64,000 nt of DNA from Malurus cyaneus samueli (Eukaryota; Chordata; Aves; Passeriformes; Maluridae): contig CM019214.1 of assembly GCA_009741485.1 (NCBI GenBank), positions 465,535 through 529,534 of the forward strand, written 5' to 3'. Every line of letters starts with the position of its first letter. The stretch's first letter is position 1. A model generated the notes under the pieces. That model saw only the letters and a program-made list of their open reading frames with translations. It ran no database searches and was not told where the DNA came from. A program made the position numbers and the translations under genes. This document shows positions 22,840 through 33,630 of the stretch, piece after piece.

Positions 22840-23190
22840 TTGATTGCGATGTTGTGGGGACCCCTTGCCTCCAGTTTTTGGAAGGAGCCTACCAAGGGGC
22901 TGGCTGGCTCTCTGGGGACGCGCTCGGCCAAATCCTGGCCGTGTGGCGGGGCCACATCCCCGCTCTGCCGGGCTGCTGCACAAGGCGCAGTCGTGTCGTG
23001 TGTCCCTAACAGATCCCCAGTTTTCCGCTCTTCCTTTGCTCTTCTTTACTCTGTCCTCAGTTTACCTTTTCCCCACCCCTCCGACCCGCTGTGGGCTCCC
23101 ACCGCCTCTTCCGCCGCCTTCCCCGCAGCCCCGCGCGTTGGCCCGACGGTGGGGATGCGGAGATGGGCCGGGGGTGCGGGAAGGGAGGAA
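22840..23190. promoter_or_regulatory. CpG-rich sequence beside the minisatellite (left arm), possible CpG island
   Basis: GC and CpG content rise sharply here (GGACGCGCTCGGCC, GGCCGTGTGGCGGGGCC, CCGACGGTGGGGATGCGG) against an AT-rich background. The rise continues through the tandem repeats to about 24,600. Such islands often mark promoters, but no TATA, first exon or splice donor can be assigned with confidence. The right-arm equivalent is about 53,980-54,330. The high GC may simply reflect the tandem repeats. Confidence 0.4.
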
Positions 23191-23600
23191 CGGGCAGCTC
23201 CCGGTGCTCGGGGCAGTCCCTCGCTCGGCATCGCTCCGGAGCGGCTTTATTCTCGGCAGTCGGAGTGGCTTCTCTATGCCGGGCAGCTCCCGGTGCTCGC
23301 GGACATCTCTTCGCCGGGAGCTCCGGTCTCTCCCGGTGCATCGCTCCCCGGTGCTCGACATCTCGGTGGGCATCTCCCGGGTCGGTTCCCGTGCCGGACA
23401 TCTCCTGCTCGTCATCTCCGGTCTCGGGCAGCTCCCGTGTCGGGGCAGCTCCCACTCGCTCACGGGCAACTCCTATCTCTCGGGGCAGCTCCCGGTGCTC
23501 GGGGCATCTCCTATCGCTCCGGGCAGCTCCTATCTCTCGGGGCAGCTCCCGGTGCTCGGGGCATCTTCTATCGCTTAAGGCAGCTTCCACGGCTCACGCG
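23190..23600 (+). repeat. Degenerate GC-rich tandem repeat, about 20-24 bp unit (left arm)
   Basis: Imperfect units of the type GGGCAGCTCCCGGTGCTCG alternate with GGCATCTCCTATCGCTCC and related variants. The mirrored block is 53,580-53,990. It is long and stop-free in several frames on both strands, giving apparent proteins rich in S, R, G, A and P. These frames come from repeat structure and are not supported as genes. Confidence 0.85.
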
Positions 23601-23690
23601 CTCATGCTCGGACCATCCCAGGCTCCGGACAGCCCCCATGCTCGGGCAGATGCTCCGATAGCCCCCTTGCTCAAGCCCCTGCTCCGGACA

Positions 23691-24365
23691 TTTCCCATGG
23701 CTCCGGACATTTCCCATGGCTCCGGACATTTCCCATGGCTCCGGACATTTCCCATGGCTCCGGACATTTCCCATGGCTCCGGACATTTCCCATGGCTCCG
23801 GACATTTCCCATGGCTCCGGACATTTCCCATGGCTCCGGACATTTCCCATGGCTCCGGACATTTCCCATGGCTCCGGACATTTCCCATGGCTCCGGACAT
23901 TTCCCATGGCTCCGGACATTTCCCATGGCTCCGGACATTTCCCATGGCTCCGGACATTTCCCATGGCTCGGGACATCCCCATGGCTCCGGACACCCCATG
24001 GTCTCCGGACATTTCCCATGGCTCCGGACATTTCCCATGGCTCCGGACAGCTCCCATGGCTCCGGACACTTCCCATGGCTCCGGACATTTCCCATGGCTC
24101 CGGACATTTCCCATGGCTCCGGACATTTCCCATGGCTCCGGACATTTCCCATGGCTCCGGACATTTCCCATGGCTCCGGACATTTCCCATGGCTCCGGAC
24201 ATTTCCCATGGCTCGGGACATTTCCCCATGGCTCCGGACATGCCCCATGGCTCCGGACACCCCCATGGCTCGGGACAGCCCCCATTGCTCGGATGCCCCT
24301 CCGGACAGCCCAGCTCGACACCCATGGCTCGGGACAGCCCCCGTTGCTCCGGACATTTCCCATGG
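23691..24365 (+). repeat. 19-bp minisatellite, about 35 units (left arm)
   Basis: The unit is CTCCGGACATTTCCCATGG. The first 14 or so units (23,691 to about 23,966) are perfect. Variants then appear with ACATCCCC, ACACCCC, ACAGCTCCC and ACAGCCCCC in place of ACATTTCCC, followed by another perfect run and a degenerate end at 24,365. Each unit carries two 6-bp palindromes (TCCGGA and CCATGG) and one CpG. As 19 is not a multiple of 3 and the unit has no stop in any phase, all frames stay open on both strands. Confidence 0.97.
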
Positions 24366-24620
24366 GGGGCGGCGGGGGCCGGGCGCGGTGCGGCAGCGTT
24401 GCGGCTACTCCCGCTCGCCCCGCCGGGAACACGGCACCGTCCGGAGCTGTCACACGACCTCGGCACCGTTGCACTTGGGTGAAAACCAGCCAAATCCCCC
24501 CCTCCCTGGAAAAAGCAGCTGGTGGTGCTGGCGCGGGGCTGCGTTAAGCGTTATGGGTGTTACCCTGCCAGCGCAGCGAGCGCGAGGAATAGAGTATTCT
24601 GCCCCAGAGAAATGGTCCGG
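24366..24620. promoter_or_regulatory. GC-rich zone on the far side of the minisatellite (left arm)
   Basis: Strongly CpG-rich (GGGCGGCGGGGGCCGGGCG, CTCGCCCCGCCGGG, CCAGCGCAGCGAGCGCG), falling back to AT-rich DNA by about 24,640. The right-arm equivalent is about 52,640-52,865. It could be the edge of a CpG-island promoter; no transcript structure can be read from sequence alone. Confidence 0.35.
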
Positions 24621-24639
24621 TTCTGTTCTTGGGGTTTGT

Positions 24640-27600
24640 TCACCTTCTGCATATACAGTGGATGCTGCTGACAGAGGAAAAGGCAAACTTCCGATGGCCG
24701 TGGAAAAGCAAGGTGGAAGTCGTGAGCAGCTGGGGAGTGCCAGGGTGCGGCATGGAGTGCAGAGAGTCAGAGGATCCTGAAGCAGCAGCAGCAGGCCAAT
24801 TGGTCTCTGAGCAGGTCAGAGTGTACTGGCAACAGGTACAAGATGCTGCATTTCCTCACTATGCAGAAAACACGTCGTGTAGGCAGTGCAGTGGTGCGTG
24901 AACACAGCAGTGTAGGCTTGGGCTTGAAATATTTGCATTGAAAGCAAAGGCTTGTTTGGTCGGTGTAGAGAGACTGAAAATTTTGTGACAGAGGCTATGG
25001 CATTTCTCTCCCTGGCCATTAATTGGTTGTTACAAATCTGCAGTGCAGTAATTCTCTCACTCTTTTTTTTTCCCCCCTCCTTTCCTCTCCTTCCAATTAT
25101 TTATTCTAATAGTAATATTAGTTTTCAGTGGTGTAGAACATGAACTAGTTTCTTTGGTAACCAAGTCGGTTACACACCCACACAAAGTTAGAATCTGCTA
25201 GGTGCAGACATTTTCTCTTTTAGAAAAGATGTGGGTTTTGAAAAGCGCAGCAGTAGGGCAGCAATATATGTCTCAGGGAGTTGTTTCAGAAGAAGTCCCA
25301 TATACCATAGGCAGATTTATATGTAAGACTTACACACACATATGGAACTTGAATATATTACAAATATTTTGATTTCTCCAGTGACTTCAGCATTACATGC
25401 TTCTTGTCCCAATACTTCATCCTTCCCACTTTCTCCTTCACTCCTGCCCACTTGTAGAGAATAGGTGGCTGTGACAGAGGATGCAGTAGTGATGTAGCAC
25501 AGGTGAATAAGCCTGAAAATACATGCTGCATTGCTTCTTGGTTTACTTAGTGCAAGCAAAAATGTGCCCCATTCCTTAATCTGCCCCCTGAATTCAGAGA
25601 GATGAAGTACAGCATCTTTTGTAGATAACTTCTTTTTAGGGATTTAAACTGAAAATTGACCTTTCTGCTTTGATTGGATTTTGAAAGCAAATAGGTATGG
25701 GCAGGATTAAAACCAATTTGTGAATATGAATTGTAACAATTAATGTGACCAATAATCCCTGTCATATTGTCTTGATCATGATCGGTAGTTTAGTCTATAG
25801 CAGAAGCAGAAACTTGTAGACTTTTATTGCATTTTCTCTAGTGGCACATCAAATCCTGAAAAAATTAAAAAAAAACGTATATTGTTAAACATACTTCCCT
25901 TGTTCCTGTATATGAGGCAAGAAGGCATCAGTACCTGAGAACTGAAAGGTAGCTGTAAACAGAGGCTGAGCCTGGCAAGGCCATTTCATTGCTCCTGTCT
26001 GAATGAAGTGTTAAAAAAGAAACAAGCAATAAATAGGGAAGAGTGAATTAGAAGGTCTTACTTCCTTTCCTGTTGTGAATCATCAGTTATTAAAGTAGGT
26101 ATGTTTTTCGTTAAATATGTTTTTTATGCTAATGTAATGCCTTTTAACTGCAGTTCTTCCAAAGAGGGAAAAGTCTGACACAAATGCAGAGAGCACCTGA
26201 AATTACTCTTATGCAGTACTTGTTATTTCATAATACCCCTTCCTGTGCTGCAACAAAGTACATAGCATGCAGTGCAGTTCTGTACAAAAAAGTGGAAAAG
26301 TTGCATTTCATAGTTTCCAGGAGCCTGATTAAGATCCAGCTGGGTGGTGTGCAGTAAGCACTTTTTACAGTATTGTCTAGTAAGAATGCAATCCATTATA
26401 AATAAAAGGTAATGAAAACATTAATGGCAGGGAAAACCTGACTTGAAGCAAACTGACACTTATTGCTATCTTCCAGTGGCTCCCTTATTGTCATCCCATG
26501 CCCACATCACTTTCCTAAGCCTGCAGGGAATGTTTCCCTCTGGTCTTCTGCACATTCTGCTGTCTCCTTCTGGTGCCAGACAGTTCTTTCTGCAGCATCT
26601 TTCCCAGGCTCTTCCTGTCTCTCATTGCCATAGAGACAGTGTGTGCCTGTTAGAGTCACTGCAGAGATGTGCTCATTGGAGCCCAGGGATGGCTGGAGAA
26701 GGCAGGTCATGGACAGACCTTCAGGTTTAGGGTGTTTGGGGTGCCATGGAGAGCATTTTGTGCCCAGGCCCTGGTCTGTGGAGCTGTTTCAGTACAGAAG
26801 TACAGTACAGGATCCAGAAATTCCCCACAACTTTAATGAGCTCATGGGGTGTAGCCAAAAGGCTTAAGGAACTCATTCCCAGTGCCCTGGGTCATCTGAG
26901 ACATTTCTGCTAAAGATTATGCACAACCTTAGTTCTCAGTAGTAACCAAAAGGGTGCGTAGAGCAGGAAGGCTGGGCTGGTGATACAAGAAGTGAGCAAG
27001 GGCTCAAAGCAGCCTTGACTCCTGTCCCTGATTGTGTGCTCCTGAAAAAAATTGGCTCCTGTAATTTCTTCTCTTCAGATTAAGAACTTTGTTTTCTTTC
27101 CTTCATTTGTAGGGTGAGAGCCTAAAGCCATTATCTGACCTTACCTCCACGCACATATGCATTCCACATTTGCTCCAGAACACGGCAGTTGCATCCCCTG
27201 AGCAAATCCACAAGCTTGAACACCTTTGCTGCCTTGCCATGGGTGTATAGTCTCCTGTGTCTTGTGTGGAGAGGCAGGTTCAAGCCAAGGTGCCTCAAGG
27301 CTTGTCCATCACCCGATGTCCTCAGTCCTGCTTGCAGCAACTCTGGTGCTTCGGGTTTAAAATGCAGTTGGAGGAACAGGAGTGTGGGTGCCACATCCTT
27401 GGTGACAGTGTTGAGTGGGAGTAAACCTCAGCTTGTTTCCAAAGCTGAAGTCACCCTGCTGTTGGAATGGAGCTGTGTTTGGTTACTTTGTTGGTGGGAG
27501 CAGCTGTAGGGCAGAGTGCTGCTGGTGCTGAGCTGCTGCAGTGTTGCAGAATGGCTTAATGAAAAGGGACTTAGCTCCCTGGAAGGCTTGTGCAAGCAAA

Positions 27601-27694
27601 CTGGGTGCTAGCAAATTTTAGGCCTTTGCGTTAATAACTGAAAGTATTGCTCAGGGGCAGCATTGGGCTCGTGCTGATAATGAACATTGCAGAT
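24640..27694. other. Anonymous DNA in left arm
   Basis: No recognisable gene or repeat. Mirrored by 49,518 to about 52,600. The stretch 24,640-24,900 carries more differences from its mirror than the rest. A short A-run (about 25,865-25,876) and a T-run near 25,063 are present. The open frames here are short, overlap on both strands and match no known family. Confidence 0.55.
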
Positions 27695-27934
27695 TGTGTC
27701 CAGGTTTCAAAGACAAATGTTTTGATATTTCAGGATGCAAGCACTAAGAATAGTCCTGGCAGGATGTTTTTGAGAGATGGAAAGAACCAAGAGGGATGAA
27801 AGAGAATGTAACTTTCTTGCTAGCCAATAATATTGTAGCAAGTAGGCTAATTAACTATGAGCATATATAACACAATAAAGTTGAAGTTTGCTTTATCACT
27901 CATATTGAGTGGTCCGAGTCTTCCCTTCTGCGAC
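27695..27934 (+). mobile_element. Solo LTR, family B (left arm)
   Basis: Starts TGTGTCCAGG and ends TTCCCTTCTGCGACA. It contains TATATAA, AATAAA then GTTGAAGTTTGC, and TATTGAGTGGTC, as in the partial copy at 2,863-3,121. Flanking TTGCAG before and CTGCAG after suggest a target-site duplication of about 6 bp. The mirrored copy at 49,255-49,517 shows CCTGCA on both sides, one base away from each LTR end. A 6-bp duplication would fit ERVK-type (beta-retrovirus-like) integration. No internal sequence remains. Confidence 0.82.
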
Positions 27935-30900
27935 ACTGCAGGGCCTCTCATGTGCTGGCATGTGGGAGAAGAGGCAGTGGGATAGAAATGGGGAGCAGGG
28001 TGAACCATGCCCCCGTTTTCCCCACCTCACCATGGCACTGGGGATACTGGGGCAGTGCACTGGCCTGGGGACAGACCCAGAACATGCAGCGTGTCTGTGT
28101 GCAGTGTCTGGGGCAAAGACCCTTGTCCTGGGCTGGCCAAGTGCTGTCCCTGATGCTGAGACAAGGTTAACAAACGTGCACTGAGGCTAATAAAGCTTGA
28201 CTCTCAGTGGGGCTAATTAGCTTCTCTACAGCAACGTGGCAAAGTGAGTGGCAGCTCTGCAGCTGAATCACTGGGCACACTCCCATGCAGAGCTGCTCTG
28301 CTCTCCTTGTCTGCTCAGGGAGAATCTCCTGTTCCTGCAGCAGTGGCAAAGTCACAAGGACAAGGGATGCAGTTGCCATTAAGGAGTTGAGGTATGATGG
28401 TGGTATCCATCATTATTGCGGTTTCTGAAATGATAGCTAAAAGTAGCAAAGGCCATAATTTACAGATACATTTTTGTATTGATATTCTAACACTTTCAGC
28501 CCTGGTTAGCCCCATTTTCTTGTTTTCCATCTCTTAATGAAACTGTCTTAGTCCACAACAGCCTTTAAAGATGTGTAAGAATCGTTTGCATGTGGGCTGC
28601 AGTAAACACTGCTGTTACTGATGGTGAAGGAAAACCAGCTTGGAAGAAAACTTGATTTTAGATGTACAGAGAAGCTGTGGAGAATGTGTGCCTACAAGGT
28701 GGATGAGCCAAGGGATGTCCAGGGAAGAAATAAGTTATCCAAAAAAAGGAAGGGATAGGGGACATTCCCCAGATTTTTACTCCCAGCTTCTCTTGTGAAT
28801 TAGCAATTGAAACTCAACATACAGCCCTGATTTAGAAAAGCTCCAGTGTGACCCTTTATTACCTTTTGATTTGTGTCTATGTGCTTGTGTTTGCTTATTT
28901 ACTGAGCCAGAAGTGTTGTCCTCACCTTGAAGGAGGATGCGGCTCACTTACCCTCAGTGTGTGGAAATCCATCTGGTCCCTGGTTTCCTTTTGTTTGGAG
29001 CCTCTCAGTGTTTAGGGTTGCCAAGCAGCACAAGCTCTGAAGTGGAAGTGCCTAATGTCACAAAGGCCTTGAAAGAGCTTTACAGTGCTTTCATCTAAAC
29101 TTGGATTAAGCTCATAATAATGTCCTTTATGTGCTGCAAGTACATTAACACGCTTCTCTAAGACAGAACCTGCTTCCATTACTCTGGTTCCTGTGGCACA
29201 CAGGAATTATTGCCTCCCAGAGAAGTGTTAAGTGAAATGTCGCCAGGGGATTATCACCTTCCTTTGCTGCATGGTTTTGCTAAACTGAGCAGGAGAAAAG
29301 GAGATCCCATTGCCATGCTGGAAATCCTGGAGGAGGAACTCGTGTTTTTAGTTTCTTTTCAACAAGGGGGGAAGGAACATTGTTTTGCTGTATGTCTTTC
29401 TGGTATGAAGGGCTATTCCACAGCTCACTTCCCACACTTGTAGCTGCCTTTGTGGAAAACAAAGCATGACCTAGGAAGATTCATCTAATATGAGGCTTTC
29501 CCTCTTGCCATTTCCCCACATGCTTCAAACATGTCTCCAATGGGGTTTTACTGACAATACCACTTGTTCAAGAACCAGTGGTAAATTTAGTAATTTGTAC
29601 TTTTTGGGTTCATTGTACTTCTCATCTGCCAGCTCTCCTGCAGACTCTTTTGGAGTCTTTTTTCTCACCCTGGTCACTCTCATCTTCCATAAGATGAATG
29701 TGCTGTACTGTGAATTCTGATTATTATTCACTGTGATCATGGCCTAATTGTGATTTATGCAAACCAATGTTACCTCAGACAAGGTGTGTGCATTCCCCAG
29801 CTCATGTACACCCGCAGCTGACGGCATGATGGAAATTTTGACGTTGATATTTTATGGTAATTAATAAATTAATTAATCCTGGAACATATTGCAGATGTGT
29901 AATGCTGTGGTGACAGGACATCATAAGATTTCTACAGCAAATCTAATACTTGGAACAAAGATACATGGATTTAGGCAGTGATATATTAAAAACTAATTGC
30001 GGTGCAATGCTGATGCCATTTTAAAAGGTTAAACATTGAAAACTGCGTTTGAGCCAAGTTGAAGGGCTTGCTTCCTCTCTAGCTTACATTTTTTTCCATG
30101 TGCTCCCAAGCACACAAAGCATCTGATGTACAGGAGTAAAGGTGCTGGGAGGAGCAGCTGTGGCCTGGGGCTGGGGAGAGGACTGCAAGCTCCTGCCAGA
30201 TTTAGTCCCTTTTCCTACCCTGAGAAAGATTATCAAATCTTTGTGAGAGAAATAAAGATCACAAGCAGGCGAGTACATAAGAGAGAGGAGAGGAAGGGAG
30301 GTGGGGAAAGGGAGGATAACACCATTTCTCACTGCAGCATGGATGTATCTGGGGGTCCATTTAATTGCAGACTTTCATCTTTCCTCCCTGTCTTTATCCT
30401 CCCACCCCCTCTCCAGACAGTTTGGGTGGGCATTGCAGTGAGGAGAATGCTTTGGGAGTAAACTGAATATTGAGGAACATGTGGAGCAAAGCACAAGAGC
30501 TGGGAAGAGGTACCAGCTGTAGGGACACAACAGTCAGGTGTCCTAGAGGCGGTCTGCAGCAAGGGGCTTTCAAGTAGAGCACATTAAATACCCCACCTAG
30601 ACTTTCTAGAATTGTATCCCAGCATACTTCATAGGGAGAAATTAAGGATATTTAGGTTGGAGGTGTTGACAAGGTGTAAGAGCGTACGGAAGACCCTTGA
30701 CTGTCTCATCGATCATCTGACATGGTGAGACTGAACACCCCAAAACCCAAGGGGAGAAAAGGGGATTTTGCTCAAAGGAGTCCAGCCAGATCAGGTGGGA
30801 TGACTGCCAAGTTTCCAGTTCCCAGGCTGCTGAGTACACGTGTAAGCTATGGATGGTCGCACCGTTCCTGATGTGAAGCAGAGGAGAACGGTACAGCCCA

Positions 30901-31055
30901 CAGCCCATGCTGCACACCTCATGGAACAATGAGACATTCTTTCCCCACCTCTTGGTTGCTCACTTCTGCAACCCTGGCTGCTGCCACCCCTTTCAAAAGG
31001 ACTATAAAGAGTCTCTCTGAAAAACCCTGATGGGATCCCCCAAGGACGTCGCGAC
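27935..31055. other. Anonymous DNA in left arm
   Basis: No recognisable gene. Mirrored by 46,104-49,254. From about 30,650 rightward the two arms diverge noticeably more than before, with many short indels; the change of regime is visible around the mirrored 46,560. The purine-rich GAGAGAGGAGAGGAAGG stretch near 30,285 is conserved in both arms. Several open frames (30,126-30,461 plus; 28,315-28,530 minus) are kept in both arms through DNA identity only. Confidence 0.55.
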
Positions 31056-31376
31056 TGTCGCTGTGGCCAACAGCGAATAGAAGAATAGATACAAACACAC
31101 AAAGCGGGTAAAAAATAGAAAGAAAGAAGGACTTTATTTTGGGACAGGCCTCTTTTATCCACTTTAGCAACCAGTGCATAATTTCTGTCACACATACATT
31201 GGTCATGAGGCTGTCACTTTCTACTCAACAGCATAGGATTGGTAGGTTTGCAAATGCTACATTATTAGATGTTTATAATTGTAAGCCCCTGCATTATCAA
31301 TTTACATTCCAATCTTCTTTTTCTCAAGACAGCCAAGGACGTGCTTTTATTCCCATGAGCTGTTAACACTCCCTAC
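31056..31376 (-). mobile_element. Solo LTR, family A (left arm)
   Basis: Reads as family A on the minus strand. TGTCGCTGTGGCCAACAG opens it at 31,056, and CACTCCCTA closes it. The minus-strand AATAAA appears as TTTATTTTGGGACAGGCC, and the TATA-like signal as CTTTTATCC. The twin is at 45,763-46,103. In the twin the flanks GTCGTC and GTCGCC form a near-perfect 6-bp target-site duplication. The flanking DNA is unusually CpG-rich (GACGACATCC, GATCGCGCGGATCG), so the LTR may sit inside another GC-rich element. Confidence 0.88.
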
Positions 31377-31431
31377 GACGACATCCATGAGATCGCGCGG
31401 ATCGTCGAGAGCGTTGGTAGCTATAAACCCA

Positions 31432-31433
<2 letters not shown>

Positions 31434-31468
<35 letters not shown>
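31434..31468 (+). repeat. (CT)n microsatellite (left arm)
   Basis: About 17 CT dinucleotides followed by TTTTCCTCTCTCTC. In the right arm the mirrored locus (45,636-45,705) is a longer, interrupted GA array with AAAG interruptions, so the two arms carry different alleles. Confidence 0.95.
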
Positions 31469-33281
31469 CCTCTCTCTCACCCTCTTCTATCCAAAAATCC
31501 ATAAAATTGTTCAGATATTAAAATATATATACTTGCCCCCTGTTCTTTTGCACTCTGAGATTCTGATAACGAGCCCTCACCACTCCCGCTTGGGTTAAGC
31601 GGATGGTGACACAAGGCAGCGGTGATGGGGGCTGCAAAAATTGTACCCACGTCACGGGGGAACAAGGAGGGGCTGAAGGTACAGCTGAGGAGTTGAAACT
31701 GGCACCTGCAGGGTGCAGGAAATTGCCTGCTCGTTGAGTTGCAGGACCAGCACACCTAGAAAGCCTTGGCTTCCTGTGAGAGACTTTGTATTCTGTGACT
31801 CAGCTCCCATAACTGCTAAAGAGAACAGCAGTGTATTTGTCACTGTCAGGGGAGTTAGCGCATCAGAGCTGGAAAATTGCTGTGAGGTCTTTGGATGGAC
31901 AGTACCACGAAAAGCACTTTAGTCGAAGAATCATTGTGAAAAAACACTTAGCCTGGTATCTTACCATTTGTGTTTTAAACAGTTTTTTAATATTATATTC
32001 AGCAGAATGAGCTAGTGTTGATGTTAATTTAAAAGTGACTTGCAATGTCTTTTCTGGTTTTGTGATTTAAAAAAAAAAGCCTGCTTTGTTTTGCTCTGGA
32101 TTTTTTTTTTATTTATTTATTTTTTATTTTTTTTAGGAGAATTTTTTTTCTATTTTGTTTTATGTTTGGGAGACATAAGGTTAGACCTTGATGAAAATGT
32201 AAGGGTTTTTTTTTTCCCCTAACATTGGCTTTTATCCCATCAAAAAAAGACAAAATATCACCATTTTAAAAAATAAATTCTCATAGGGAAACAACGAAAT
32301 GGGCATTAATACAGCTCCTGAGTTATATTTTTTCTGATATTTTTTGGCTGTTATTGCCTTTATTTCCCCCAGCTGAAGCGAAATGTAGGTCTTAGCAGTA
32401 GCAGGAGGCTGTTTTGTAACAGGAGATGTGAGACTGCTCAGGAAAACTGTCCCAGCCAAAGTGAGCATGGACCAAAAGCTCACAGCAGGGGAATGTACCC
32501 AGCCAAACTGCTTCAAAACATAAACATTTTGTGTCTAATAAAATAGAGTATTTACATCTGAATTGGAGCAGAGTTAAAAATTTTTGTGGTTAGCGAGAGC
32601 AAAAATTGTCATCAGATATCCTCCTCCCCACCAGTTTTATTATGTAGGATATTCATTAGCCATTAAAATATCTTTCCAATGCAGAATTTCTAATTCATTT
32701 CTAGGCAGGATGAATTCAAAATACAGTGGGTCTAGTGACTGTCTCTTAAGCTCAAATGCTTTGATATAAATTGCTAGTCCCTACTGAGAATGGGTGTGTT
32801 CTGAAGTGTTGGCTGGTGACAAGATGGGATAATATTGCACAAAGCAGTTTGCTAAATTAGTAACTTCGTGTTTCAGTGAGCAGTATTTTAATGTTACCTT
32901 ATTCCTTCTATAATTTGTTCAAACTAAGTTGCATTTAACATTATCTGTCATAACACAAGTCTCAAGTGAGGCCTATGCAACAAGATGTGAGTTCAGATAT
33001 ACATATATAAGCATCCCAATTTTTAAGAGAATTCTCTTAGATTTAAGACCCAGATTTTAGCTACCAGATACACAAAATACTAATAAAAAAAACCTTATTT
33101 TACCTACATATCATTGCTGAAAAACCAGAAGGAAAAAATGGTATGACACCTAGAGTACACCTATAATGATTGAATTTGTTGCAGAGTGATCCATCAGCAA
33201 AATGATAACTAGACAACTGTGGGGGGGAAAAGTGGCCCTACAAGCCCTGAATCTGAAACTCAGCCAATTATTGTATATGAC
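31469..33281. other. Anonymous DNA in left arm with A/T-rich runs
   Basis: No gene or named repeat. Near 32,068-32,160 a T-rich stretch differs from its mirror (see 44,971-45,041). A 95-codon minus-strand frame (32,232-32,516) is nearly unchanged in the other arm, but the surrounding non-coding DNA is equally conserved, so this is not evidence for a gene. Confidence 0.5.
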
Positions 33282-33630
33282 TGAGCCTGAAAAGAAAGGG
33301 ATGTTAACAGCCTCATAGAAGAGAGGAATCACAACCTTGGCTACTGTTGAGAAAAGGAGATTGGAATGTAGAATTGATAACGCAGGTGGCTGAAAATTAT
33401 AAACATTACTATAGTAGCTTTTACAAACTCACCAATTATGTCTGATTATAATTAAACAAGCTGTCTCTTAACCAATGTATGTTTGACACAAATTATAACT
33501 AGTTGCTAAGGTGGATAAAAGAGGCTTTTCCCACATATACATACTTCTCCCTCTCTCTTTTCACCCTTTCTTTTCTTTTTCGTGTGTCTTGTGTCTGTTA
33601 TTTTGTGTTGTTGATTAGCCAACAGCGACA
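33282..33630 (+). mobile_element. Diverged solo LTR, family A-related (left arm)
   Basis: Shares with family A the order GATGTTAACAGCC, CTTGGCTACTGTTGAGAAAAGGAGATTGGAATGTAG (read in parts), AATTATAAACATTACT, CCAATGTATGTTTGACAC, GGATAAAAGAGGC and the end TAGCCAACAGCGACA. It lacks AATAAA at the expected position (CCACATATACATAC instead), so the polyadenylation signal has been lost or moved. It is clearly older or a sister subfamily. The start is placed at TGAGCC but is uncertain. The mirrored copy is at 43,450-43,815. Confidence 0.8.

Noticed and set aside
23691..24365. Regularly spaced repeat resembling a CRISPR array
   Set aside because: Units are directly adjacent with no unique spacers, and the context is a vertebrate genome; it is a minisatellite.
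32232..32516. 95-codon minus-strand frame almost identical in both palindrome arms
   Set aside because: The surrounding non-coding DNA is equally conserved between arms, and no family features or splice sites are visible.
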